A stretch of 64,000 bases of DNA from Streptomyces liliifuscus (GTDB lineage Bacteria > Actinomycetota > Actinomycetes > Streptomycetales > Streptomycetaceae), in NCBI RefSeq assembly GCF_016598615.1, contig NZ_CP066831.1, forward strand, positions 9,238,001 through 9,302,000, given 5' to 3'. Under the pieces are notes generated by a model. The model worked only from the letters and a program-made list of their open reading frames with translations. It searched no databases and was not told the DNA's origin. Numbering within the stretch: the first letter of the stretch is position 1; each line of letters begins with the position of its first letter. A program made the position numbers and the translations under genes. Below, piece by piece: positions 33,459-41,007 of the stretch.

Positions 33459-33739
33459 CTGTTCCCGAGGCCTCCGTCGCCGTCGAGTTGGAGCGGCTGC
33501 GCGGCACCATGTCGACCGGTTTCGCCGAGGTGAAGGGTTCGTTGGCGGTCCTCGTCGAGCGCTCCGACCGAAACGAGCGGGACCTCGCGCAGCTCCGCGA
33601 GGAGACGGACAAGGAGCTCGGCGAACTGCGCACGGAGGTCGAGGCGTTGAAGAAGAGTCGGTGGCCACTGCCGTCGGTGGCGGCCGTCACGGCCGTGTGC
33701 GCACTCGGCCTCACGCTGTACGAGATCGTTGGCCGCTGA
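33455..33739 (+). CDS. second holin-like protein with coiled coil and C-terminal membrane helix
   Basis: GTG 33455 overlaps the holin stop. The 94-residue product has a Glu/Leu/Arg coiled coil (residues about 8-66) and a single C-terminal membrane helix (LPSVAAVTAVCALGLTLYEI). Such tail-anchored coiled-coil proteins occur beside holins in Gram-positive phages, where they may be holin partners or antiholins. Confidence 0.6.
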   Translation: MTVPEASVAVELERLRGTMSTGFAEVKGSLAVLVERSDRNERDLAQLREETDKELGELRTEVEALKKSRWPLPSVAAVTAVCALGLTLYEIVGR

Positions 33740-33748
33740 ACCACCGAT

Positions 33749-33784
33749 GCCCCCTGCACGGTCCTCACGGGCCGCGCAGGGGGC
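33749..33784. terminator. hairpin at end of lysis genes
   Basis: Arms GCCCCCTGC (33749-33757) and GCAGGGGGC (33776-33784) enclose 18 nt. It lies between the last rightward lysis gene and the converging leftward gene at 33803, so it may end both transcripts. It marks the boundary between phage late genes and the accessory region. Confidence 0.55.
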
Positions 33785-33802
33785 GCTTCGTGGTTCGCAG
33801 AG

Positions 33803-34123
33803 TCACACGTCGAGCGGCTCGGCCATATGCGCTTCGGCGATGGCGTCGATGCGGCGGGCCAGGTCGAAATCTGCGGTCGTGAGCTTGTTCCCTACGTCGT
33901 GCGTGGTGATCGCGAACCGAACCTTCCCCCATCGCAGATCAATGTCTGCGTGGTGGCTGATCAGCCGCTCAACATCAGCGACGTGCACGATCATCGCCAC
34001 ACCGCCGTGATACCGGATCCCGTACGTACGGCTGATCTCATCGCCGTCACGACGCCAGCCTGGCGCCTTCAACAGCGCGGCCACGATCTCGTCCTCAGTC
34101 AGCGGCACCGGTGCGTCTGCCAC
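33803..34123 (-). CDS. pterin-4-alpha-carbinolamine dehydratase
   Basis: This 106-residue protein matches the PCD/DCoH family (EC 4.2.1.96): PGWRRDGDEISRTYGI, then HVADVERLISHHADIDLRWG carrying the active-site His pair, and TTHDVGNKLTTADFDLARRI. It dehydrates 4a-hydroxytetrahydrobiopterin. GTG 34123 lies three bases after the regulator stop, behind GGGAG, so the two form one operon. No aromatic hydroxylase is nearby. It may be cargo of the element or a host gene. Confidence 0.85.
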   Translation of the reverse strand: MADAPVPLTEDEIVAALLKAPGWRRDGDEISRTYGIRYHGGVAMIVHVADVERLISHHADIDLRWGKVRFAITTHDVGNKLTTADFDLARRIDAIAEAHMAEPLDV

Positions 34124-34126
34124 GTC

Positions 34127-35395
34127 TCAGCTCCCATCGGTAACGGGCGCCAGGACCTCGGCGAGGTCCTGACCAACCGGGGCATCCTGCCACGGTTGCA
34201 TGGCCCGCTGAAGGGTGGCCAACTCACGCCGCATGCGGGCGGAACGGGTCTCGACGGCGATGTCCGCCACCGTTCGGGCAATCTCCAGTGCCTGGTCCGG
34301 CTCGCCCGCTCCGGCGGCCGCGGTGGCATGGCGAGCTAGATAGACACCACGGTCGCGCCGCGCCGTTGCGGGGACGATGTCGAGGACCTGGGACCACAAG
34401 GAGACTGCCTCGGCCCCGAGGCCGAGCCTTCCGTAGCAGGTGGCCCGCTGCACTTCGAGATAACCCGGAGTACGGCGGCATGCGTTGCCCCACGGCAGGT
34501 CGTCGTCGACGCGCGACAGAAGTCCGTCGGCCTGGTCTATGAGCTGGTCCACCGCACCGCGGTCACCGGTGAGGCTCGCGCCGTGCGCCTGCTGCTGCAT
34601 GGCCATGATGCGCACCTTCGGGACCAGGTGCCCGGAGTCGTCCAGGGCCGCTTCACACAGGTCGATGACTGCAGGGCCGTCCCCGAGGTCGGTCCGCACC
34701 TGGGCCTGGTTCACCAACGAGTAGCCGATCAGGTGCGGGTCCCGGGAGCGCATGGCGATCTCCTGCGTGACTCCGCGCCAGAAGTGCGCGCCGTCCATGT
34801 CGCCGGCGTCTTGATAGAGCCAGCCGACGAGTGCGGCGTACGCGGCGCCGACCCGGAGGAGGCCGCGGCGGGTCTCGCCTTTCGCGGAGCGGACGAGCTT
34901 GTCGATCAGCTGATACTGCGCGGAGACAGTCCCGATCAGGTCGTGCGGGCCCAGCAGCATGTCTGCCCGGTAGTGCCCTTCCAACTGCTGCTGGAAGTAG
35001 TCGATCAGTGCGGGGTCGACGTGTTGGGGCGCAATGGGCCCGGCGACGAGCGCGGCAGCGGTGACGGACACGAACGCGCGGCGTTTCAAGTCTTCGGCCT
35101 CTTCGTGGTGCTCGGGTCGGATCCAGCCCGATGGTGTGGTGAATCCGAGATCCTCGGGCCAGCGGCCGAGCACGTCGTGAATCACGATCGCTGTCTCCTC
35201 CGACGGCCAGCCCGGGCGCTCGCCCTCCCAACGGCGCCAGGTGCGCGGAGCGACGGTGAATTGCCGGTCGTCGAGGAGCCGTTGTCCGTGCTCAGTGATG
35301 CGGGCCGCGGCTTGTTCCATGGTGCGCCACCCGACGCGGAGCCTGGCAGCTCGCAGTGCGTCGTTGCGGCCCATGCGTTCAGTGTGAGCTGTCAT
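34127..35395 (-). CDS. XRE-like regulator with TPR-type C-terminal region
   Basis: This 422-residue protein is a type expanded in Streptomyces. Its N-terminal HTH-like region (LRAARLRVGWRTMEQAAARI, then VAPRTWRRWEGERPGWPSEE) is followed by about 300 residues of helical repeats (YLARHATAAAGAGEPDQALE and similar). Start 35395 has GGAGA upstream; an alternative ATG at 35374 lacks a site. Divergent from 35555. It probably controls the adjoining genes and may sense a peptide or ligand through the repeats. Confidence 0.75.
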   Translation of the reverse strand: MTAHTERMGRNDALRAARLRVGWRTMEQAAARITEHGQRLLDDRQFTVAPRTWRRWEGERPGWPSEETAIVIHDVLGRWPEDLGFTTPSGWIRPEHHEEAEDLKRRAFVSVTAAALVAGPIAPQHVDPALIDYFQQQLEGHYRADMLLGPHDLIGTVSAQYQLIDKLVRSAKGETRRGLLRVGAAYAALVGWLYQDAGDMDGAHFWRGVTQEIAMRSRDPHLIGYSLVNQAQVRTDLGDGPAVIDLCEAALDDSGHLVPKVRIMAMQQQAHGASLTGDRGAVDQLIDQADGLLSRVDDDLPWGNACRRTPGYLEVQRATCYGRLGLGAEAVSLWSQVLDIVPATARRDRGVYLARHATAAAGAGEPDQALEIARTVADIAVETRSARMRRELATLQRAMQPWQDAPVGQDLAEVLAPVTDGS

Positions 35396-35554
35396 CGCGC
35401 CTGTCTCCGGCCATGGCCGCTACGTGGCCGCGCGTGGCCACAGCGCGGCCTAGTTCCACCTTGTCGTGCCTCCCCATCATCCATGTGTGACTACGGCACG
35501 TACACGGAAAGCGACAGGTCGCCACTCCAGAGGGCGACGCTCGGAGGCGCAAGG

Positions 35555-36142
35555 ATGATGAGCGACACCAGCGAACGGGCAGTACAACCCGCCGAACCTG
35601 CCTCCGACGGGCTCGTGACTACCCGTGCCGATCGGGCTTTGGCGACAGAGCACTGGCTGTTGTCGACCCGCGACGCGGAGGGTCGGAGCCGGTCCCGCGC
35701 CGAGTGGGCAGAGCGCGGGATGACGCTGCTGCCCCTCGGAACCCTGGTCTCCGCCGTCCGGATCCCTGGGCGCATGGTGCTCGCCCTGGCCGACACGACG
35801 ACGCCGGCGGACGCAGACGATTTCCTCGACAGCAGCCTTGACGGTGGCCCCGTCATCTGCGACCCGCGCGGCCTGCGGTACTACGCGCTGGTGCCCGGCA
35901 GCATGCCGAGGACGTGGAGCTCGGCGGCGAACGCCTGGCGGCCTCTGGGCGTCGATCTCCTCGGCCGCGGGACCGTGCTTGGGGTGCCGCCGGTAACCGC
36001 CGATGAGTTCGAGCCCGGCACCCCACACGCCTCGTACTGGTCGGTGCCGATGTACTCGCCCGGCATGTTGTGCGAGCCGAGCGCCGTGGCCCGGTTGATC
36101 ATCGCCGGAGCCCACCAGCTGGCAGCGGAGGCGGACGCGTGA
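35555..36142 (+). CDS. conserved hypothetical protein, divergent from XRE/TPR regulator
   Basis: The 195-residue product starts at ATG 35555 or the adjacent ATG 35558, after GGAGG at 35543-35547. It is soluble, with a beta-rich core (LLPLGTLVSAVRIPGRMVLA, GPVICDPRGLRYYALVPGSM). Streptomyces genomes pair such proteins with XRE regulators, often in mobile regions, but no function is established that I can state. Its stop overlaps the next start. Confidence 0.6.
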   Translation: MMSDTSERAVQPAEPASDGLVTTRADRALATEHWLLSTRDAEGRSRSRAEWAERGMTLLPLGTLVSAVRIPGRMVLALADTTTPADADDFLDSSLDGGPVICDPRGLRYYALVPGSMPRTWSSAANAWRPLGVDLLGRGTVLGVPPVTADEFEPGTPHASYWSVPMYSPGMLCEPSAVARLIIAGAHQLAAEADA

Positions 36143-36681
36143 ACGACGACGAGCTCCTTAATGGGTTGACGGTGCTGGGCCTCGCAGTCGAAGCCCTCAA
36201 GGAATGGGAATCGCACCCGTGGGATGTGGTGCAGAAGTCCGCTGAGGCAGTGGGCCCCCTTCTCCGGGAGCAGCTCATCGGCCGTGGCCTCTGGGACGGT
36301 CTGGAACCGCACGATCATGCGGCCGTGCACTGGGTCATGGCAGAGGGGCACTCCGTCAGCGGCGTGAAGGAGAAGTGGCTCGACGGTCACCGTGAGGGTC
36401 GCCGGATCCAGTCTCTTCACGAGGCCGCGGACCACTACGGCGCTCTGTGCGGCGCAGTCTGGAGACCGCGCGGCTACGGCCGTGAGGGGCAGATCCGATC
36501 CGCCGTCGACTTCGTGAACCGCTTCACCGCGCTGCCTGATGGATGGCGCGAGGAGGCCATGCGGCGAGCTCTGGCCGGCCAGGACATCGCTGCGGCAGTC
36601 GCTGATGCCGCCCGGCTCCGCAACGTGCTCAAGAGCGTGTACGGCATCGACGCCTGGAAGGACGATGGTGACCAGTCGTGA
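36139..36681 (+). CDS. hypothetical protein in accessory operon
   Basis: The GTG at 36139 overlaps the previous stop. The 180-residue product is helical (ELLNGLTVLGLAVEALKEWE, IRSAVDFVNRFTALPDGWRE) and acidic at the start. No motif is recognised. It is coupled to both neighbours, so it probably acts with the preceding protein. Confidence 0.55.
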   Translation: MNDDELLNGLTVLGLAVEALKEWESHPWDVVQKSAEAVGPLLREQLIGRGLWDGLEPHDHAAVHWVMAEGHSVSGVKEKWLDGHREGRRIQSLHEAADHYGALCGAVWRPRGYGREGQIRSAVDFVNRFTALPDGWREEAMRRALAGQDIAAAVADAARLRNVLKSVYGIDAWKDDGDQS

Positions 36682-36896
36682 GAGGCACCGGATGGGAATG
36701 GGTGGACAACGGCAGTAGTTCCTCGCACCTGCGGCGCGTTGCCAACGGCGTCCCCAGCCGCTCAGCGGAGGCGTACCGCGAGTACGTCGGCCACGGAGTC
36801 GATTGCTCGCCCTGCAGCGAGGCTCGGAACGGCGAGACGCGGTGCCCGACGGGCGACGAACTGTGGCAGGCCTACCAGGACGTCAAGGCACCGTAG
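36678..36896 (+). CDS. small hypothetical protein with Cys pair
   Basis: This 72-residue product starts at GTG 36678, overlapping the previous stop. It contains CSPCSEARNGETRC, a C-x2-C plus a third Cys, followed by a helical end. Its last 14 bases overlap the 3' end of the convergent regulator gene. Confidence 0.5.
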   Translation: MRGTGWEWVDNGSSSSHLRRVANGVPSRSAEAYREYVGHGVDCSPCSEARNGETRCPTGDELWQAYQDVKAP

Positions 36897-37140
36897 GGCC
36901 GTTGCCGTCCACGAGTCTGGCGAGCGGCACGTTGAGGACGTGAGCGATCTTCAGGAGGGTGGTGACGGTGGGGTTGGCCCGTCCCGCCTCGATGTTCTGC
37001 AGCGTGACCCGGTCGACGCCTGCCGCGAGGTAGACCGCCTCCTGAGTCTTGTTCTGCCGCATTCGTTCGGCCTGCAGCTGTCGCCCCATTCGCTCCAGGC
37101 GTTCGGGAATCCATGAATCATCGTCAGGAAGATCTCGCAC
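36883..37140 (-). CDS. small XRE-family regulator
   Basis: Residues about 18-75 of this 85-residue protein are one HTH_3 domain: LQAERMRQNKTQEAVYLAAG, then DRVTLQNIEAGRANPTVTTL and LLKIAHVLNVPLARL. It lies at the presumed right end of the element and overlaps the convergent gene by 14 bases at its 3' end. It may regulate itself through the repeats upstream. Confidence 0.75.
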   Translation of the reverse strand: MRDLPDDDSWIPERLERMGRQLQAERMRQNKTQEAVYLAAGVDRVTLQNIEAGRANPTVTTLLKIAHVLNVPLARLVDGNGPTVP

Positions 37141-37152
37141 CCGCCAACGCTT

Positions 37153-37187
37153 GACCGATACCGATCACCCGTCGGCCGAATATATTA
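37153..37187 (-). promoter_or_regulatory. promoter and operator region of small XRE gene
   Basis: The leader of the regulator contains a tandem ACCGAT repeat (37154-37159, 37160-37165). A TAATAT -10-like hexamer is read leftward at 37187-37182, in the most AT-rich spot of this region. No good -35 is visible. Autoregulation is inferred. Confidence 0.35.
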
Positions 37188-37242
37188 GGCATTCTGTGAT
37201 CTTGATCGGGGCATAAGCCCCTCCACGGACGGCCCTCCCCAA

Positions 37243-37584
37243 TCAGCTCGCCAGGCGGTGGGGACGGGTCGCGGCACCCTCGATCTCGCGATCGGGGGTG
37301 CCGTTGCGTTCAGCCACAGGGCAGCCGGTGAATCCTCGGGGTCGTAACCCACCTATCGGCTTGCCCATCTCCGTCGTCATCACGCGGGCGATGTCCTGCG
37401 CGTCGCCTTCCAGGAGGTCGGCGGCGCGGTGCAGTAGCTGTGTGCGCTCGGCGAACGAGGTTGTGCGGTGTGTGTGGAACGCGGCTTCGGCTGTCGCGAG
37501 CCGGTGTTCGATCTCTTCGGGGCCGAGGGCGTCGTAGGTTTTGAGGGTCTCGCCGGTTGCCGGGTTCACCGTGGCGATGGGCAT
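37243..37584 (-). pseudogene. 5' fragment of an aldehyde (succinate-semialdehyde) dehydrogenase gene
   Basis: The first 77 codons match the N-terminus of succinate-semialdehyde-type dehydrogenases (MPIATVNPATGETLKTYDAL and onward to EMGKPI). The family sequence ends abruptly at about 37353 and the frame then runs through unrelated sequence to TGA at 37243. The NAD-binding and catalytic parts are absent. I infer that the mobile element or a deletion cut the gene. A 113-residue product could still be made but would be inactive. Confidence 0.75.
37272..37303. terminator. hairpin inside the truncated gene tail
   Basis: Arms CGGCACCC (37272-37279) and GGGTGCCG (37296-37303) enclose a loop that can itself pair further. 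It lies in the unrelated sequence after the break in the dehydrogenase fragment and may be a terminator belonging to the end of the element. Confidence 0.4.
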
Positions 37585-37675
37585 GGCTGGCCTCCTGATG
37601 CGGGGTGTGTTTCGACCCTCCCGCGCGGCGGGACGCGTCGCAACGTGTGGTACTCGGCGTCCGGGCCGTATGCGG

Positions 37676-37700
37676 CTGGTCGCGCGGTTCCCCGCGCCCC
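37676..37700 (+). repeat. common Streptomyces intergenic repeat
   Basis: The 25-bp element runs from CTGGTCGCGCGG into TTCCCCGCGCCCC. It matches a sequence I know as very frequent between genes in Streptomyces. It lies between the dehydrogenase fragment and the NUDIX gene. It shows that this DNA is chromosomal rather than phage. Confidence 0.65.
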
Positions 37701-37737
37701 CGACGGGGCGCGCCTGCCTGCACGCGTGCCCTTGGAG

Positions 37738-38208
37738 CTAGCCCGTATGCCCTTCGAGGCGGTCCAGGAATGTTGTCTGCGCCTTGACCAGGAAGGGGCG
37801 TGCTCGGGCAGGGCTCAGCCATTCCACTCTGTCCAGTTCGGGGAACTCCTGGACCCGGCCCGAACCCCGCGGCCACTCCATCGTGAACGTGCCGGGGACC
37901 ACCGCCGTGACGTCCAGGCCCGACTCGATGGCCCAGACCGTGACGACCTTGCCGTTGGTCTGGGTGACCTCGCCGAGGGGGATGGGGTCGCCGTCGGGAG
38001 GCGGAAGCCCCAGTTCCTCCTGGAACTCTCGGCGTGCCGCGTCCCAGGCCGGTTCGTCGGGCTCGTACTCGCCCTTCGGCACGGTCCAGGCGCCGGCGTC
38101 GCGACGGGCGAAGAACGGGCCGCCCATGTGGCCCAGGAGCACCTCTACGCCGTGGTCGGTGCGGCGGAACAGGAGCAGGCCCGCGCTGCGTTTCGCGGTG
38201 GCGGTCAC
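37738..38208 (-). CDS. NUDIX hydrolase
   Basis: The 156-residue product starts at GTG 38208, overlapping the ligase stop (GTGA). The Nudix box is clear: GEYEPDEPAWDAARREFQEE followed by LG, close to the G-x5-E-x7-REUXEEXGU pattern. Substrate is likely a nucleotide derivative; the family alone does not fix it. Operon with DNA ligase suggests a repair-linked role, such as cleaning the nucleotide pool or ADP-ribose products. Confidence 0.85.
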   Translation of the reverse strand: MTATAKRSAGLLLFRRTDHGVEVLLGHMGGPFFARRDAGAWTVPKGEYEPDEPAWDAARREFQEELGLPPPDGDPIPLGEVTQTNGKVVTVWAIESGLDVTAVVPGTFTMEWPRGSGRVQEFPELDRVEWLSPARARPFLVKAQTTFLDRLEGHTG

Positions 38209-39752
38209 GGCGTGACCTCCGGGTGCGCGGCGAGCAGGGTCTCCACGGTGTCGGCCTGCGCCGGGGTCTTGTCCTCGCGGTAGCGGACGACCCGGGCGAA
38301 GCGGAGGGTGACGCCCGCCGGGTATCGGGTCGAGCGCTGCAGACCGTCGTACGCGATCTCGACGACGAGTTCGGGACGGACGGTCACGACCCAGCCGTTG
38401 TCCTCGACGGCGAGTTCCTGGAGCCGCTCGGTCTGCCAGGCCAGCAGTGCGTCCGTCAGACCCTTGAAGGTCTTGCCCAGCATGGCGAAGGAACCGTCCG
38501 GATTGCGGGCGCCCAGATGCAGGTTGGAGAGCTTGCCGGTGCGCCGCCCGTGGCCCCACTCGGCGGCCAGCACGACCAGGTCCAGGGTGTGCACGGGTTT
38601 GACCTTCAGCCAGGAGGCTCCGCGCCGGCCCGCGCTGTAGGGGGCGTCGAGGCCCTTGAGTACGACACCCTCGTGGCCGCGCTTCAGCGTGTCGGCGAGG
38701 AACTGTTCGGCGGCGGCCCGCGCCCGCGCGTCCGCCGGGTCGGCCACGAGGGTGCGTCGTACGCGCATCGGCTCGGGGACCAGACGGGCCAGCTCGGCGT
38801 GGCGGTCGGCGAACGGCAGGTCGAGCAGGTCGCGCCCGTCCACGGAGAGCGCGTCGAAGAAGACGGGGGAGACGGGGACGGCCTCTGCGGCCGTGGCGAC
38901 GTCCACACGGGAGCCCACGCGACCCGCGATGTCCTGGAACGATCGCGGCCGCCCGCCCTCGTCGAACGCGATGACCTCACCGTCGAGGATGAAGTGCTCG
39001 CCCTTCAACTCCCGTGCGGCGGAGGTGAGTTCGGGAAGTCGGTCCGTGATGTCGTCAAGTGTGCGGGTGTAGAGACGTACGTCGTCGCCGTCGCGGTGGA
39101 CCTGGACGCGGATGCCGTCCAGCTTCTCCTCGACCGCGCACGAGCCGAGCTTGTCGATCGCCTCGGTGACCGACGAGGCGCTGTGCGCGAGCATCGGCTG
39201 GACCGGGCGGCCGACGGTGAGCCGGAACCCGGCGAGGGACTCCGGCCCGTCGGCGAGCAGCCTCTCCGCCACGGTCTGGAGCGAGCCCGCCAGCATCACC
39301 GCGCGTCGTACGTCGGCGGAGGGCGCGCCCGTCGCCTGGGCGAGGCCCTCCACGGCGACGGCGTCCAGGGCACCCTGACGCACCTCCCCGCCGATCAGCC
39401 CGAGCAGGAACCGCTGCTCGGGCTCGGTGCACGCACCCATCAACTCGCCGACCAGCCGCGCCCGTTCCGCCTGGGAGCCGGTGCCGGAGACCTTGCCGAG
39501 GTCCGTGAGGCGGGCGTCCACCTCCCGCACGGTCAGCGTGGGCTCCTCGGCGGGCGGGACCGGGGTGCCGAGGATCTTCCAGCCGATGCCGAGCCGCCCC
39601 TGGGGAAGGCGGCCCGCCAGATACGGGATGACGATCGGCACGTCGTCCGCCTCGGCGTCCCGGAACAGCTCCGCGAGCAGAGCCGTCTTCCGGGACCGCG
39701 CCGAGGTGGCGGCGACCTCCTGGGACACACGGGCGAGCCGGTGCAGCAGCAT
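38205..39752 (-). CDS. ligB: ATP-dependent DNA ligase, LigB type
   Basis: The 515-residue protein aligns by eye with mycobacterial LigB along its length. The N-terminal domain starts MLLHRLARVSQEVAATSARS. The adenylation motif EEKLDG places the nucleotidyl Lys at residue 210. Later motifs include FILDGEVIAFDE, HEGVVLKGLDAPYSAGRRGA and SWLKVKPVHTLDLV. The C-terminal OB domain includes GKTFKGLTDALLAWQTERL. ATG 39752 is the best start although its ribosome site is weak. It seals DNA nicks, probably in repair, as the essential ligase is the NAD type. Confidence 0.92.
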   Translation of the reverse strand: MLLHRLARVSQEVAATSARSRKTALLAELFRDAEADDVPIVIPYLAGRLPQGRLGIGWKILGTPVPPAEEPTLTVREVDARLTDLGKVSGTGSQAERARLVGELMGACTEPEQRFLLGLIGGEVRQGALDAVAVEGLAQATGAPSADVRRAVMLAGSLQTVAERLLADGPESLAGFRLTVGRPVQPMLAHSASSVTEAIDKLGSCAVEEKLDGIRVQVHRDGDDVRLYTRTLDDITDRLPELTSAARELKGEHFILDGEVIAFDEGGRPRSFQDIAGRVGSRVDVATAAEAVPVSPVFFDALSVDGRDLLDLPFADRHAELARLVPEPMRVRRTLVADPADARARAAAEQFLADTLKRGHEGVVLKGLDAPYSAGRRGASWLKVKPVHTLDLVVLAAEWGHGRRTGKLSNLHLGARNPDGSFAMLGKTFKGLTDALLAWQTERLQELAVEDNGWVVTVRPELVVEIAYDGLQRSTRYPAGVTLRFARVVRYREDKTPAQADTVETLLAAHPEVTP

Positions 39753-39860
39753 GCAGCCATGGTGCAACGGAGGCGTCCGATCCACACCCGCACGACGGGG
39801 TCTTCGGGCCCCTCGTGGGCCCGTGGGTTGTGGTTCAGGGCCTCGGCCCGGCCCTGGGGC

Positions 39861-39886
39861 GCACGGCCCGCGGCCCCGGGCCGTGC
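39861..39886 (-). terminator. hairpin between flavoprotein and ligase genes
   Basis: Perfect 10-bp arms GCACGGCCCG (39861-39870) and CGGGCCGTGC (39877-39886) enclose 6 nt in a 242-bp gap of extreme GC content. It follows the flavoprotein gene in its direction of transcription and probably ends that message. Confidence 0.5.
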
Positions 39887-39994
39887 GCACGGCCGCGTCC
39901 CGTGTCCCGGGTGCCCCGCGTGGCCACGGCTCGGGCCTGCGCCCGCGTCCGCGAGGCCGGCCCGGCCCGGGGTCGCAGGGCCCCGGGCCCCCGG

Positions 39995-40930
39995 CTACGC
40001 CCGCACCGCCGCGTCGAGGTCCGTGAAGAGCAGTTCGCCGTTGATCGTGGCTCCCGCCCGGTAGCCGCCGCTGGCCGCGTTCACCACCTGCTCGGCGAAG
40101 CCGATCGCGTTGCCCGCCGCCCAGACGCCGGGCACGCTGGTCAGACCGGTCGGGTCGACCACGGCGTACGTGCCGAACGGTGTCTCCTGCAGCTCGGCGC
40201 CGAGCCGCTCCAGGAGGCCGGTGCGCGGGATCGCCCGGGGTGCGACGAACAGGACCGAGCGCTCGTGGGTCGTGCCGTCCGCGAGCCGGATCGCGGTGAG
40301 CCGGTCGTCGTCGACGACCAGCCCGGCGACCTCGCCCGGCACGACGTCGACTCCGGCGGCGGCGAGCCTGCGCAGCTCCTCGTCCGCGAGTTCGTCCTCG
40401 GCGACCGTGTGCAGGAAGAGGGTCACGTCCTTCGACCACTGGGAGACCATCAGCGCCTGGTGGACGCCCATGGGGGTCGTGGCGAGCACGCCGAAGGCCT
40501 GGTCCCGTACCTCCCAGCCGTGGCAGTAGGGGCAGTGCAGCACGTCCCGCCCGAAGCGCTCGGCGACACCCGGCACCTTCGGCAGTTCGTCCGCGAGGCC
40601 GGTGGCGACGACCAGCCGGCGCCCGTGCACCGTGCGCCCGCCTTCGAGCGTCACGTCGAACTCCCCGTCCGCGTCCTTGACCACGTCCACCGCCCGGTCC
40701 CGGACGAGTTCGACGCCGTAGCCTGCGATCTCCTCGCGTCCCACGGCGAGGAACTCCGCCGGAGACATGCCGTCCCGCGACAGATAGCCCTGCATGTGCG
40801 CTGCGGGCGCGTTGCGCGGCTCGCCCGCGTCGATCACGAGCACACTGCGCCGGGCGCGTCCCAGGACGAGCGCCGCGGACAGTCCGGCCGCGCCGCCTCC
40901 GACGACGACCACTTCGTACCTCTCGGTCAT
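39995..40930 (-). CDS. thioredoxin-reductase-like FAD/NAD(P)H oxidoreductase
   Basis: This 311-residue flavoprotein has the N-terminal FAD motif VVVGGGAAGLSAALVLGRAR, a redox-active pair CPYC at residues 133-136, a second nucleotide-binding region and the C-terminal SVPGVWAAGNAIG motif. ATG 40930 follows GGAGGTGGTCACC. It resembles small bacterial thioredoxin-reductase-like proteins rather than housekeeping TrxB, which usually has CATC. Divergent from an XRE-cupin regulator that probably controls it. Confidence 0.85.
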   Translation of the reverse strand: MTERYEVVVVGGGAAGLSAALVLGRARRSVLVIDAGEPRNAPAAHMQGYLSRDGMSPAEFLAVGREEIAGYGVELVRDRAVDVVKDADGEFDVTLEGGRTVHGRRLVVATGLADELPKVPGVAERFGRDVLHCPYCHGWEVRDQAFGVLATTPMGVHQALMVSQWSKDVTLFLHTVAEDELADEELRRLAAAGVDVVPGEVAGLVVDDDRLTAIRLADGTTHERSVLFVAPRAIPRTGLLERLGAELQETPFGTYAVVDPTGLTSVPGVWAAGNAIGFAEQVVNAASGGYRAGATINGELLFTDLDAAVRA

Positions 40931-40972
40931 GGTGACCACCTCCACTGAGAAGGTCGCCCACCCGCTGCCGTA

Positions 40973-41001
40973 TTGACAAACATCTTTGCCGAAACTGCAA
41001 T
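40973..41001 (+). promoter_or_regulatory. consensus promoter with possible leaderless start, and palindrome
   Basis: TTGACA (40973-40978), a 17-bp spacer and TGCAAT (40996-41001) form a good sigma-70-like promoter. Transcription would begin near 41008, the A of the regulator ATG, so the mRNA may be leaderless. TTGC-N7-GCAA (40986-41000) overlaps the -10 and is a candidate autoregulatory operator for the divergent pair. Confidence 0.55.
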
Positions 41002-41007
41002 GAGGAG

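Noticed and set aside
37243..37584. A complete small aldehyde dehydrogenase-like protein
   Set aside because: The family sequence stops at codon 77; the catalytic Cys and Glu and the NAD site are all missing.
37676..37700. Phage attachment site
   Set aside because: It matches a repeat found widely between Streptomyces genes and lies outside the break in the dehydrogenase fragment.
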